Origin: Bacteroidia bacterium
GTDB lineage: Bacteria; Bacteroidota; Bacteroidia; NS11-12g; UBA9320
Reading direction: 5' to 3'
Length of the DNA stretch: 64,000 nucleotides
NCBI GenBank assembly: GCA_028339355.1
Contig: JAOLBX010000002.1
Coordinates: 56,001-120,000, forward strand
Part shown: piece after piece, positions 36,277-44,776 of the stretch
How positions within the stretch are numbered: position 1 is the stretch's first letter
Layout of the letters: the number at the start of each line of letters is the position of its first letter
The notes under the pieces: generated by a model
Seen by the model: the letters and a program-made list of their open reading frames with translations, nothing else
What the model was told of the DNA's origin: nothing
The model's database searches: none
Program-made: the position numbers and the translations under genes

Positions 36277-36322
36277 ATAAAATTATAAGATATTGGTAAG
36301 TGTTGGCCTTGGTCATTCACTT

Positions 36323-37486
36323 CTAGATGCATTCTACGTCATGTTTTTTTTCTGTAGCGGGAGATGCATCAACCGCTGATAAATACTCTGCATTGTACTC
36401 CCTTCCTTTCCAAACAGACTTTATAGGCAACCAATAAAATAAAGCCGTAGAAACCGTGTTTACTAAGACATAAAGTTCGTAAATAATGAGATGGAAGTAG
36501 TTGAACGGTCTACATTTCACACCTATACATAAAAAAATTATAAAGAATGATTGTATCAAGAATTTACTAAACCATATGGCCATAGCAAGCTTCACATCCA
36601 CCATAAAGAGATAAACAAGCACTGGGATAAATAAACCGTAAAGGACCAACATAAATTTCCAATTGAGTGGAAGTTCTCTTGCACCAATGAGCCATCGTTT
36701 CCGCTGATGCAACATTTCTTTTATACTGGGTATGTACCAAGCGAGACCGAGCGTATCCTCATGCATCGTGGTACGCCATTGCCATCCTCTGCTGGTCACT
36801 TCTTTGAAAAGTTTATAGTCTTCCGTAATGGAGAAATCTATTTTTTCGAATCCTCCTGTTTGCCAATAGGCTTCTGCTCGCACTGCCATATTGTTGCCCA
36901 CACTTGTGCAGCCCACTCCAATGTTTGCAAATGCTTTTATGTACCCCATAAAATGCAGCCAATCCAAGCTTTGCAATGTGGCAAAAAAACCTCCTCGCTC
37001 ACACTTGGTAGTACCACTTACTATCCCCACTTCTTTAGTAAACTCTTGCAGTAAGCCGAGAATCCAATTCTCTGGAAGTTTAACGTCCACATCTGTTATA
37101 AAATAATAGTCGCCTGTGGCATGTTGTGCTAATTGGCCTAACACATTGGCCTTCCCTCTACCATTACCTAACGTTTTGTCTATTTCAAAAAGTTTAAAAT
37201 GTGGCTTACCTTTTATAAAGTCTTTTACCAAAACTGAAGTATTATCTGTACTTGCATCATTCCCAATCAATATCTCAATTTTGTCCTTCGGATAGTTGAG
37301 TTTCTCCATAGCTTCTAGACTACGGATAATAAGGAGTTCTTCGTTTCTAGCTGCAAGAAGTATGGTGACCTTTGGAAACACTTTTCTCTTTTTTAGTTTT
37401 ACATCATTTTGTTGAACGATAGAAACCAGAGAAAATGCTTGAATAGCAAAGAAAATAGCCAATATGAAATATGCAATCCAAATCAT
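36323..37486 (-). CDS. Membrane family 2 glycosyltransferase
   Basis: 387 residues. One N-terminal helix, a GT-A catalytic domain with GNDASTDNT, ITDVDVKLP (DxD), SITEDYKLF (TED) and QRKRW (QxxRW), then two or three C-terminal helices (LFIPVLVYLF and others). This is the layout of processive or membrane GT2 enzymes. Its start overlaps the deacetylase stop by 4 nt, so the pair probably builds and trims, or exports, one polysaccharide. Product unknown. Confidence 0.87.
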   Translation of the reverse strand: MIWIAYFILAIFFAIQAFSLVSIVQQNDVKLKKRKVFPKVTILLAARNEELLIIRSLEAMEKLNYPKDKIEILIGNDASTDNTSVLVKDFIKGKPHFKLFEIDKTLGNGRGKANVLGQLAQHATGDYYFITDVDVKLPENWILGLLQEFTKEVGIVSGTTKCERGGFFATLQSLDWLHFMGYIKAFANIGVGCTSVGNNMAVRAEAYWQTGGFEKIDFSITEDYKLFKEVTSRGWQWRTTMHEDTLGLAWYIPSIKEMLHQRKRWLIGARELPLNWKFMLVLYGLFIPVLVYLFMVDVKLAMAIWFSKFLIQSFFIIFLCIGVKCRPFNYFHLIIYELYVLVNTVSTALFYWLPIKSVWKGREYNAEYLSAVDASPATEKKHDVECI

Positions 37487-38088
37487 AAGGCTCTCATCTC
37501 ATATCCTTCCTTTGCAAGAAACTGCAGGTAATCAGGCAAAAGCACTTTCAGATTCGGATTCGCCTTTATGCTATCATGAAATACAACAATACTTCCCGAT
37601 TTGGTTGCTTTTTGTATTCGTTTTTGAGCTTTTTTTGTGTTTAACCCTTTCAGATAATCTTTGGTAAGGACATCCCACATCACAATTTCATATTCTGTAC
37701 TAAGCGGTTTTATCGCCCCAAAATTTATACGTCCAAATGGAGGTCTAAAAAGTCTTTTTTCGTGTATCACATCATTGCATTGATCTATATCATGCATATA
37801 CGCCGCAGTGCTTATCCCCCATCCTTTGAGGTGGTGATAAGTGTGATTACCAATGGAGTGCCCATTCTTTTCTAGCTCGCTGAGCACATCTGGATGCGTC
37901 TGTGCATTTTCTCCTACCACAAAAAAGCTACCCTTAGCTCCTACCTTATCGAGCTCTTGAATAACCCAGCGAGTAATATCTGGATGCGGTCCATCATCAA
38001 ATGTGAGATAAACCACTTTTGTACCTTCACTTCTTCTCCAGGTAAGCGTGGGCAAAAATGTTTTTCCTATGGTGTACCAAAAATTCAA
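37483..38088 (-). CDS. Polysaccharide deacetylase (NodB/CE4)
   Basis: 201 residues from TTG 38088. CE4 motifs: VYLTFDDGPHP (motif 1, catalytic and metal Asp), SIGNHTYHHLKG (motif 2, metal His pair), RPPFGRIN (motif 3) and VVFHDS (His motif 5). A TAGCTTTG box 5 nt before this TTG supports the start and explains why the longer frame, which runs into the divergent tolC leader, is not real. Cotranscribed with the GT2 gene. It likely removes acetyl groups from an N-acetylated glycan. Confidence 0.87.
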   Translation of the reverse strand: MNFWYTIGKTFLPTLTWRRSEGTKVVYLTFDDGPHPDITRWVIQELDKVGAKGSFFVVGENAQTHPDVLSELEKNGHSIGNHTYHHLKGWGISTAAYMHDIDQCNDVIHEKRLFRPPFGRINFGAIKPLSTEYEIVMWDVLTKDYLKGLNTKKAQKRIQKATKSGSIVVFHDSIKANPNLKVLLPDYLQFLAKEGYEMRAL

Positions 38089-38093
38089 TAGTA

Positions 38094-38101
38094 CAAAGCT
38101 A
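38094..38101 (-). promoter_or_regulatory. -7 box of the deacetylase-GT2 operon (TAGCTTTG)
   Basis: Perfect match, 5 nt before TTG 38088. Confidence 0.55.
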
Positions 38102-38262
38102 TGGAAACCTGCAAGAGTTTGTATTTGTTTTTTCAATAAGCTAGTCTGATTGAGCACGATGACTATGCCATTAAAATCAAGACCAATCTTGCACTGCCTT
38201 CCATTAAAACGAGGATTAATCAAGATTAATCGAGTGCCAAAAATCTTAGCCGTTTCTCCACC

Positions 38263-38270
38263 TACATTTG
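38263..38270 (+). promoter_or_regulatory. -7 box of the tolC operon (TACATTTG)
   Basis: Perfect match, 23 nt before ATG 38294. Divergent from the deacetylase promoter across a 205-nt gap. Confidence 0.55.
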
Positions 38271-38293
38271 GACGCTTAGAACATCTTCCCAAT

Positions 38294-39709
38294 ATGCAAA
38301 AAGCTATTCTCATTCTTTTAACCTTATTCGCTCTAAATGCTTCTGCCCAAGATGTCGAAAAATGGAATCTGCAAAAATGTGTAGATTATGCTCTAGAACA
38401 TAACACCTCTGTGCAACAAGGAGAGCTTCAAGGCGAGATTTTGAGCAATAACCTAAGACAAGCAAAACTAGGAAGAGTTCCTACCTTAAACGGAAGTGGA
38501 AACCACAACTACAACATAGGTAGAACCATTGATCCATTTACCAATACGTTTAGCACGACTACTATACAGAGTAATAGTTTTTCGCTGAGCAGTGGTGTAC
38601 TCTTATACGGTGGTAGTCAAGTAAATAACTCCATAAAACAATCTCAAAAAGCCACTGAGGCAAATAAACAATCAATAGAAGTAGTTAGAAACCAAATTGC
38701 TCTTTCTGTCGCGACTACTTATTTGCAGATTATCCAGTCTGAAGAAAATCTTAGTATAGCGGAATCGCAATTAGAGATAACTAAGAATCAACTAGACAGA
38801 GCTCTCAAATTAGTGCAAAGTGGTTCTGTGAACCAAAGTACATCTCTAAACCTAAAAGCTCAACTGGCTAACGATAGAGTAAATGTAATCAATGCTCAAA
38901 ACAGTATACAATTAGGCTATAACGCTCTCATTAATTTAATGCAGTTTCCTCTTGATCAAAATTTTGAAATAGAACGAAATATTAACACTCAGACACCAAC
39001 GCTTCCGTCAGAGAGTGTAGCTACACTTTATGAGATGGCATTGGAGAATCTACCAGAAATTAAACAAGCTGAACTCCAAATAACCCAAAGTCAATTGGGT
39101 GAGAAGGTGGCAGCGGGTGGTCTTCAACCATCGCTCTCTGCATATGGAAACATTAACACAGTTTACTCTCAAAGTGGCAAAGAAATAAACACTACCGGTC
39201 AATACGATTTAGTTCCAATAGGTTATACTAAGACTTCTCTAGAACCTGTACTTCAACCTCAGCCCATAACGGAGATTAAGGATAAAGCATTTGGAAATCA
39301 AATCTCAGATAACCTTGGTCAACAAGTAGGAATATCACTATCCGTTCCTGTTTTTAATGGATACAGAAACAAAACTGCTTTTGAAAATGCAAAGCTTAAT
39401 ACAAAGATTTTTGAGCTCGCATTGGATAATACAAAAAACCAACTTAGAAACGATATAACGACTGCATATACTAAATTGAAAGCTGCAAAAAGCAGATACG
39501 ACGCTTCCAAGCTAAGCGAAGAAGCTCAAAAATTAAATTTTGAATTTAGTCAAAAACGGTTTGATGCAGGAATGATGAATGGAGTGGACCTCTTGACAGC
39601 AAAAAACCAATGGAGTCAATCTCTCACTCAAATGCTTAATGCGAAATATGAGTATATATTTAGAGCTTTGATTATCGAATTTTATAAAGGAAACAAACTA
39701 TCACTATAA
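38294..39709 (+). CDS. TolC-family outer-membrane efflux channel
   Basis: 471 residues: signal peptide (ILLTLFALNASAQ), then two homologous long-helix repeats with the typical LQKCVDYALEHNTSVQQ at the start and internal heptad-rich helices (LKAAKSRYDASKLSEEAQKLN, FDAGMMNGVDLLTAKNQ). It forms the outer-membrane part of a tripartite exporter. I start it at ATG 38294 because signal peptide and promoter box agree; the longer frame lacks a signal. It overlaps the adaptor gene by 1 nt (TAATG). Confidence 0.9.
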   Translation: MQKAILILLTLFALNASAQDVEKWNLQKCVDYALEHNTSVQQGELQGEILSNNLRQAKLGRVPTLNGSGNHNYNIGRTIDPFTNTFSTTTIQSNSFSLSSGVLLYGGSQVNNSIKQSQKATEANKQSIEVVRNQIALSVATTYLQIIQSEENLSIAESQLEITKNQLDRALKLVQSGSVNQSTSLNLKAQLANDRVNVINAQNSIQLGYNALINLMQFPLDQNFEIERNINTQTPTLPSESVATLYEMALENLPEIKQAELQITQSQLGEKVAAGGLQPSLSAYGNINTVYSQSGKEINTTGQYDLVPIGYTKTSLEPVLQPQPITEIKDKAFGNQISDNLGQQVGISLSVPVFNGYRNKTAFENAKLNTKIFELALDNTKNQLRNDITTAYTKLKAAKSRYDASKLSEEAQKLNFEFSQKRFDAGMMNGVDLLTAKNQWSQSLTQMLNAKYEYIFRALIIEFYKGNKLSL

Positions 39710-41010
39710 TGAGTAAAAAGAATATTTGGATTACAGTAGGACTACTAGTAGCAGTTGGTGTATTAATATATATTGGTAAAAACAGGAGCCGTGGAGAATT
39801 AGAAGTAAACCTAGGTAAGGTAGAAAAGCGAACAATAATAAGTACTGTAAGTGCCAATGGAAAAATACGTCCGGAAGCAGAAGTTAAGATAAGTGCAGAC
39901 GTTTCGGGTGAAATAACTGAACTCTACGTGCAAGAAGGGGATACAGTGCTAGAAGGTGAACTCCTTCTTAAGATAAATCCTGATTTATATATTACATCTA
40001 GAGACAGAGCAAGAGCTGGGGTGAGTAGCTCCAGAAGCAACTTGAAAACAAGTCAAGCACAGCTTATTCAAGCCACAGCTAGATTTACAGAACAAGAATC
40101 CGCTTTTCGAAGAACCGAAAAATTATTTAAAGACAAGGTGTTGAGTCAAGCTGAATATGATGCTGCAAATAGTGCCTATTCAGTTGCAAAAAGTGAAGTA
40201 AAAGCAGCCGAAGAAAGAGTCTCCGCTGCAAGGTATGGAATTGATAACTCGCAAGCTGGTCTGAATGAAGCAAACAAAAATCTAGGTAGGACCAGTATTT
40301 ATGCCCCATCAGATGGTATAGTAAGTGCCCTGAACAATGAAAAAGGTGAGCGTGTAGTAGGAACCGCACAAATGGCGGGTACCGAAATTATGGTTATCTC
40401 CAACTTTAACAATATGGAAGTAATAGTAGATATAAACGAAAATGATATTCTAGAAGTAAAAAAAGGAGATACGACCATTGTAGAAGTAGATGCATATAGA
40501 GACCGTAAGTTTAAAGCTTTGGTTACCGAAATATCTACTTCCGCTAGCAACAGCGGAGGAGTGCAAATGAGCACAGATCAAGTCACCAATTTTGAGGTAA
40601 AAATACGACTATTAAAAACCAGTTATTTGGACCTGTTGGAAAAATCCGAAACTCCTTTTTTGCCTGGGATGAGTGCCAATGTGGAGATACAAACTTTGGT
40701 AAAAAAAGACATTCCTTGTTTGCCAATAGAGGCAGTAGGCACTAGAGTACAAGAAGATTCTATGAAAAACAACTCTTCTGAGGATGAAGAACTAGACGAA
40801 GTGGTATTTGCTGTTAAGGATAATAAAGCAATTAAGTACGTTGTAAAAACAGGTATCCAAGACAGCCGTTATATTGAGATCATCACCGGATTACAAACGG
40901 GCGATGAGGTAATAGTAGGTCCTTATGATGCAGTGAGCAAAAAGCTGAAGCAAGACAAGAAAATAAAGGTAGTTTCTAAGAAAAAGTTAGAAAATCTTGA
41001 AGAAGAGTAA
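39709..41010 (+). CDS. HlyD/MFP-family periplasmic adaptor
   Basis: 433 residues. One N-terminal anchor helix, a lipoyl half-motif (VSGEITELYVQEGDTV), a long coiled-coil hairpin (about residues 100-190), the second lipoyl half (GRTSIYAPSDGIVSALN), a beta-barrel and a membrane-proximal domain. MacA-like. It should bridge an inner-membrane transporter and the TolC protein encoded just upstream. No transporter gene follows: pyrE is convergent 3 nt downstream, so the pump component must be encoded elsewhere. Confidence 0.88.
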   Translation: MSKKNIWITVGLLVAVGVLIYIGKNRSRGELEVNLGKVEKRTIISTVSANGKIRPEAEVKISADVSGEITELYVQEGDTVLEGELLLKINPDLYITSRDRARAGVSSSRSNLKTSQAQLIQATARFTEQESAFRRTEKLFKDKVLSQAEYDAANSAYSVAKSEVKAAEERVSAARYGIDNSQAGLNEANKNLGRTSIYAPSDGIVSALNNEKGERVVGTAQMAGTEIMVISNFNNMEVIVDINENDILEVKKGDTTIVEVDAYRDRKFKALVTEISTSASNSGGVQMSTDQVTNFEVKIRLLKTSYLDLLEKSETPFLPGMSANVEIQTLVKKDIPCLPIEAVGTRVQEDSMKNNSSEDEELDEVVFAVKDNKAIKYVVKTGIQDSRYIEIITGLQTGDEVIVGPYDAVSKKLKQDKKIKVVSKKKLENLEEE

Positions 41011-41012
41011 GT

Positions 41013-41648
41013 TTATCCGTTCCATTCAGCCGGATTCTCTCGCCACTTGGCAAGACTAGCCAAATCACTTTCTTTAACATAGCCTGAATTCACAGCTTCC
41101 TTAATCATAGCACTGTAGTTTCCTAGTGTGATGCATTTACAATTTGCTTTGGTAAAGTTGTCTTCTGCCAATTGAAAACCATAAGTAAAAATTGCGGCCA
41201 TTCCCATAACATTGTACCCTTCGGACCTCAAGTATTCCACGACTTTAAGACTACTTCCTCCAGTACTTATGAGATCTTCTAGCACTACTATCTTGGCGTT
41301 TTTATCTACCTTCCCTTCCAGTTGTCTTTTTAGTCCATGAACTTTAGGCTCCGGTCTACAGTAAGCATAGCTCAAATTCATTTCGTCTGCAATAAGTGCA
41401 CCCATTGCAATACCCGCTGTAGCTACACCTATTATAGTGTCTACCTCAAAGAACTCTTCCAACACCTTAGATGATAGCATTCTCTTAATATCAGCCCTAT
41501 GACTCGCATAAGACAATACCGTTCTATTGTCACAGTATATTGGGCTATTCCACCCACTACTCCACTTAAAAGGATTATCTGGAGATAACTTTATGGCACT
41601 TGTTTCTAATAAAATTTTAGCGACTTTTGCTTCTACATTCATACTCAT
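41013..41648 (-). CDS. pyrE: Orotate phosphoribosyltransferase
   Basis: 211 residues. Converts orotate plus PRPP to OMP in pyrimidine synthesis. PRPP-binding motif VVLEDLISTGGSS near residue 120, the flexible-loop region PEPKVHGLKRQLEG, and IIGVATAGIAMGALIA. Length is normal. Its start is only 13 nt from that of the divergent NUDIX gene, and its TACATTTG box (41659-41666) covers that gene's start codon. Confidence 0.92.
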   Translation of the reverse strand: MSMNVEAKVAKILLETSAIKLSPDNPFKWSSGWNSPIYCDNRTVLSYASHRADIKRMLSSKVLEEFFEVDTIIGVATAGIAMGALIADEMNLSYAYCRPEPKVHGLKRQLEGKVDKNAKIVVLEDLISTGGSSLKVVEYLRSEGYNVMGMAAIFTYGFQLAEDNFTKANCKCITLGNYSAMIKEAVNSGYVKESDLASLAKWRENPAEWNG

Positions 41649-41658
41649 AAATTATTGG

Positions 41659-41666
41659 CAAATGTA
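41659..41666 (-). promoter_or_regulatory. -7 box of pyrE (TACATTTG)
   Basis: Perfect match, 10 nt before ATG 41648. It overlaps the first codons of the divergent NUDIX gene. Confidence 0.55.
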
Positions 41667-42297
41667 TCACATTTTTCACGGCAAGCATCTTTTGATACTC
41701 GCTAGATCTACAGATAAAATCGAAAAACACAAACCCGATTTCATTCTAAAAAAACCCGAAGAAGATCAGGTGAAAGAAGCCTTGAAGCTAAGTAAACGAG
41801 CAACTAAAGCACTCACTATTGCCTTAATTGGTAGTCCAAACAAGCTCTTAGACACTATATTCCTCGAATTTAAATTAGTAATCGCAGCTGGCGGATTAGT
41901 GTTTAATAAGGATAATGAGATATTACTTATCAAACGTCTTGGTAGATGGGATCTTCCAAAAGGTAAGCTCAAGAAAAAGGAAGACATTGAAACTTGTGCT
42001 GTAAGAGAAGTAGAGGAAGAGACCGGTGCTACTGGGCTTAAGATTAAATACTCGCTACCAGATACATTTCACACCTATTATCGAAATGAAAAGTGGATAG
42101 TGAAACAGACTCATTGGTATAAGATGAGTTGTAAGAAAAAACAAAATTTTGTTCCTCAGCTAGAAGAAGACATTGAAGATGTGCAGTGGTTTCCAATGGA
42201 TAAGATAAAATTAAAAGAATTAGACACTTATCCAGCTATTAGATATATAATTAAAAAATATCGGAAAATAGCTCGGGCAAAACTTGCCGCGTCATAA
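41662..42297 (+). CDS. NUDIX hydrolase
   Basis: 211 residues. An N-terminal extension of about 60 residues precedes a NUDIX domain (AGGLVFNKDNEILLIKR). The NUDIX box is GKLKKKEDIETCAVREVEEETGA, a perfect Gx5Ex7REVxEExG match, so it should cleave a nucleoside diphosphate linked to X. ATG 41662 is chosen since earlier codons read antisense through pyrE. Convergent with coaD, 7 nt apart. Substrate unknown. Confidence 0.87.
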   Translation: MYHIFHGKHLLILARSTDKIEKHKPDFILKKPEEDQVKEALKLSKRATKALTIALIGSPNKLLDTIFLEFKLVIAAGGLVFNKDNEILLIKRLGRWDLPKGKLKKKEDIETCAVREVEEETGATGLKIKYSLPDTFHTYYRNEKWIVKQTHWYKMSCKKKQNFVPQLEEDIEDVQWFPMDKIKLKELDTYPAIRYIIKKYRKIARAKLAAS

Positions 42298-42304
42298 CCT
42301 TAGA

Positions 42305-42781
42305 CTATTTCATTTTACGAATATCCTCTACCATCAGCGATGGTAGATATTTAGAGTAGTTGCCCTCAAAACGAATCAAGTCTCTAACTATAGTGCTACT
42401 TACCGTAGCATTCGACTGATGGCTCATAATAAAAACGCTTTTTATCCCTGGAGACATATCTTCATTCACATAAGCTATTTGCTTTTCGTAGGTGAAATCT
42501 TGTGTAGTTCTCAAGCCCCTCAAAATAAAGGTAGCATCCAAGCTTTCGGCAAACTTTGCGGTAAGCCCTTCATAAGACATCACTTTTACATTTGGTTTAT
42601 CTTCAAACAATTTGTTGATCCATAGTTTCCTTTGTTCAAGCGTGAACATATGCTTCTTGTCCGCGTTCACACCCAAGGCGACTATTACTTCATCAAAAAT
42701 GTCTAATCCTCTATTTACTATATCCAAATGGCCCAGTGTGAAGGGATCGAAAGTGCCTGGGAATAATGCTAATTTATTCAT
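42305..42781 (-). CDS. coaD: Phosphopantetheine adenylyltransferase
   Basis: 158 residues. Fourth step of coenzyme A synthesis. N-terminal nucleotidyltransferase motif FPGTFDPFTLGHLDI (TxGH), RGLRTTQDFTYE and the C-terminal SSTIVRDLI. ATG 42781 (MNKLALFPG) is preferred; a TAACTTTG box lies 9 nt before it. It overlaps the end of rsmD by 8 nt, so it is also the last gene of the DUF3822-rsmD-coaD string. Confidence 0.94.
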   Translation of the reverse strand: MNKLALFPGTFDPFTLGHLDIVNRGLDIFDEVIVALGVNADKKHMFTLEQRKLWINKLFEDKPNVKVMSYEGLTAKFAESLDATFILRGLRTTQDFTYEKQIAYVNEDMSPGIKSVFIMSHQSNATVSSTIVRDLIRFEGNYSKYLPSLMVEDIRKMK

Positions 42782-43319
42782 TACTGTTAGCAAAGTTAAA
42801 AAAACTAAAGGTACTCTGCCCGTAGTTTCTAGAATCCACCAGAAGTGGATGACTGACTTGTGTCATGGTTTGATGCTCTAGTATAAAAACACCACCGGGT
42901 TTAAGATAATTTCCATCCGAAAGCCGTTTTATAAGCTCATGAATTTCTGCATTTGCATTATATGGAGGATCCGCAAATATGATATCATATTGTCCTGTCT
43001 CTTTTTCCAAAAATTTTAAAACTTTGGCTTGTTTCACTTTTAGAGAAAGTTTTAATTTATTTACAAACTCTATAATGTAGCTTACTGATTTTTTATTAAA
43101 ATCTACCGTAGTAATCGATGTACACCCTCTAGAACAAAACTCTAAAGCCATGCTGCCCATTCCGCTATAAAGATCCAGTACCGCCACATCTTCAAAGTAA
43201 TACGTTTGGTCTAGAATATTAAACAACGCTTCTTTGGCTCTATCCGTTGTAGGACGTGCATGAGGCATATTTCTTGTAGGAAATCTAAACCCTTTGTGGA
43301 TACCACTTATAATACGCAT
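42774..43319 (-). CDS. rsmD: 16S rRNA (guanine(966)-N(2))-methyltransferase
   Basis: 181 residues. SAM-dependent methylation of G966 in 16S rRNA. N-terminal RIISGIHKGFRFPT, PTTDRAKEALFNIL, SAM motif VLDLYSGMGSMALE and the N6/N2 MTase catalytic word FADPPYNA. Overlaps the upstream DUF3822 gene by 13 nt. Confidence 0.93.
   Translation of the reverse strand: MRIISGIHKGFRFPTRNMPHARPTTDRAKEALFNILDQTYYFEDVAVLDLYSGMGSMALEFCSRGCTSITTVDFNKKSVSYIIEFVNKLKLSLKVKQAKVLKFLEKETGQYDIIFADPPYNANAEIHELIKRLSDGNYLKPGGVFILEHQTMTQVSHPLLVDSRNYGQSTFSFFNFANSNE
42791..42798 (-). promoter_or_regulatory. -7 box of coaD (TAACTTTG)
   Basis: Perfect match inside the 3' end of rsmD, 9 nt before ATG 42781. It would give coaD its own transcript in addition to readthrough. 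Confidence 0.45.
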
Positions 43320-44047
43320 TGGGCGAAAAATTGAGCTAATACTTCAGCTTCTTTGGCCTTCTCTTCTTGAGCCATATGTGCGGAAGACGCCAAAGTGCTT
43401 AGGTACAAGGGAGTAACATACTTTTGAAATAAAGAATGGTATGATTCGTGTTTTCCTTTTGAGCAAACACTTTCAAAATGTAAGCTGTCTGCAGGTAGTT
43501 CCAGCTGCTCTATTACCAACATTATATAGTAAAATACCTCTTCTAAATTATCCGCAGGAAATCTATTTGCTAAGAGAAATTTACCATCCTTCCAAGCTAA
43601 TACGCTCAGTTTATTATCGTAGGTATAAAAATAGAGTGCATCTTTATATGATTTCTGAGAAGCATATTGATACACTAGTTCGATGTCTGTATGTTGAAGA
43701 TCAGATACGAGCCTTTTCGAAACTAAAGAATATCGTTCATTTGGCTTATAAACCTCCATGAACTCTTCTGTATTTGAAGTTGACAATACCTTCTCCTTAC
43801 CAAAATTCAGTTCGTAAAATGAAGCATAGTTAACTGCTCCCAGCGGGGCCAACGTAAAATTTTGAAAGGCCGTGATAAGTCTACTAGTGCTGAAGATACA
43901 ATTGGATAAAACATTGGGATACTCCACTTCACTGGTAGTATGTGTCCATTTCAAGTTATGGTCTTTGCCATAAACTAAATATACTGTAAACTCAGGAAAA
44001 AGACTGACAACAAGCTGATCACTTACCGCATTGTGATAAGGTAACAT
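43307..44047 (-). CDS. DUF3822 family protein
   Basis: 246 residues, with the layout of DUF3822 proteins that precede rsmD in Bacteroidota. Segments such as DQLVVSLFPEFTVYLVYG, DIELVYQYASQKSYKDALYFYTYDNKLSVLAWKDGKFLLANRF and a Met/Glu/Leu-rich end suggest an ASKHA-like or actin-like fold without clear nucleotide motif. The biochemical role is unknown; coupling to rsmD by a 13-nt overlap is conserved enough to suggest linked expression. Cotranscribed with the protein at 44066. Confidence 0.75.
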   Translation of the reverse strand: MLPYHNAVSDQLVVSLFPEFTVYLVYGKDHNLKWTHTTSEVEYPNVLSNCIFSTSRLITAFQNFTLAPLGAVNYASFYELNFGKEKVLSTSNTEEFMEVYKPNERYSLVSKRLVSDLQHTDIELVYQYASQKSYKDALYFYTYDNKLSVLAWKDGKFLLANRFPADNLEEVFYYIMLVIEQLELPADSLHFESVCSKGKHESYHSLFQKYVTPLYLSTLASSAHMAQEEKAKEAEVLAQFFAQCVL

Positions 44048-44065
44048 TTTAGTTTACCCGCATTT

Positions 44066-44602
44066 TTAATTCCAGTTACCGTTATAGTTTACGTCGAAAA
44101 TAGATCCAACCTTTAAGGGATCATTCTTTTTCGAACGCTCTCTATTGAATGGAGCTGGATCTTTTATTTCAAAAACCGGTACTGTTACATTATTCTTTTT
44201 AATTTCACCTGAAGCTATTAGAAACTGTAAGGTATCATTGAATGGCACATAACGTAAGTTAGGTACATCTATATCCTTAAATAGAGAGTCCTTAACACTT
44301 ACCAATATTTCGTCAACTTTATAAACAGTCGTAGAATCATCCTTGTCCCCTTGCTGAATTAGTACTTTCATTTGACCATTCTCCATAAAATTCAACAAAT
44401 CGTTAAAGTCTCCTGAAAACTTTCCATTTTGATCCTTATACGCTATTTGACCATCTCTTAAGGTCTTCAGTTTTTCTATAACCGCTTCCTCTTTGATAGC
44501 TACTTCTTTCTCGTATCTTACAGGCTCTGCAATGGATTCATAAGTATAATATGTTAGGACAGCGATTAAGGCCAATAGTACTACTCTAATTACGTATTTC
44601 AT
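44066..44602 (-). CDS. Single-pass membrane protein of unknown function
   Basis: 178 residues. An N-terminal helix (YVIRVVLLALIAVLTYYTY) anchors a periplasmic domain with a coiled start (YEKEVAIKEEAVIEKLKTLRDGQIAYKDQNGKFSGDFNDLLNFM), which resembles pilin-like or GspG-type globular starts but without a prepilin peptidase site I can show. The C-terminal part is strand-rich. First gene of the string ending in coaD. A homologue is typical of this locus in flavobacteria, but its job is unknown. Confidence 0.7.
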   Translation of the reverse strand: MKYVIRVVLLALIAVLTYYTYESIAEPVRYEKEVAIKEEAVIEKLKTLRDGQIAYKDQNGKFSGDFNDLLNFMENGQMKVLIQQGDKDDSTTVYKVDEILVSVKDSLFKDIDVPNLRYVPFNDTLQFLIASGEIKKNNVTVPVFEIKDPAPFNRERSKKNDPLKVGSIFDVNYNGNWN

Positions 44603-44720
44603 ATGGTGTTATTCTTGGTTCTTAGTAGGCAATATTACGCAAAAACAGTTGAAAATATTTTGCCAAGTTCATATTTTATTAATGAAAGAATGTTTTGAGT
44701 ATATCAACGAATTTTAAAAC

Positions 44721-44756
44721 AAAAAAGCCTTGCTGATACTAATCAACAAGACTTTT
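44721..44756 (-). terminator. Rho-independent terminator of the ATP synthase operon
   Basis: On the minus strand AAGTCTTGTTGAT pairs with ATCAGCAAGGCTT (13 bp including three G-U pairs) around TAGT, followed by six U. It sits 20 nt after the atpG stop. Confidence 0.85.
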
Positions 44757-44776
44757 GTATATCATCTACTTCTATA

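Noticed and set aside
38150-38293. N-terminal extension of TolC
   Set aside because: It has no signal peptide at its start, whereas ATG 38294 begins a clean one after a TACATTTG box.
38089-38313. N-terminal extension of the deacetylase, overlapping the tolC gene
   Set aside because: The extension reads through the tolC promoter and leader, the family is about 200 residues, and a promoter box sits right before TTG 38088.
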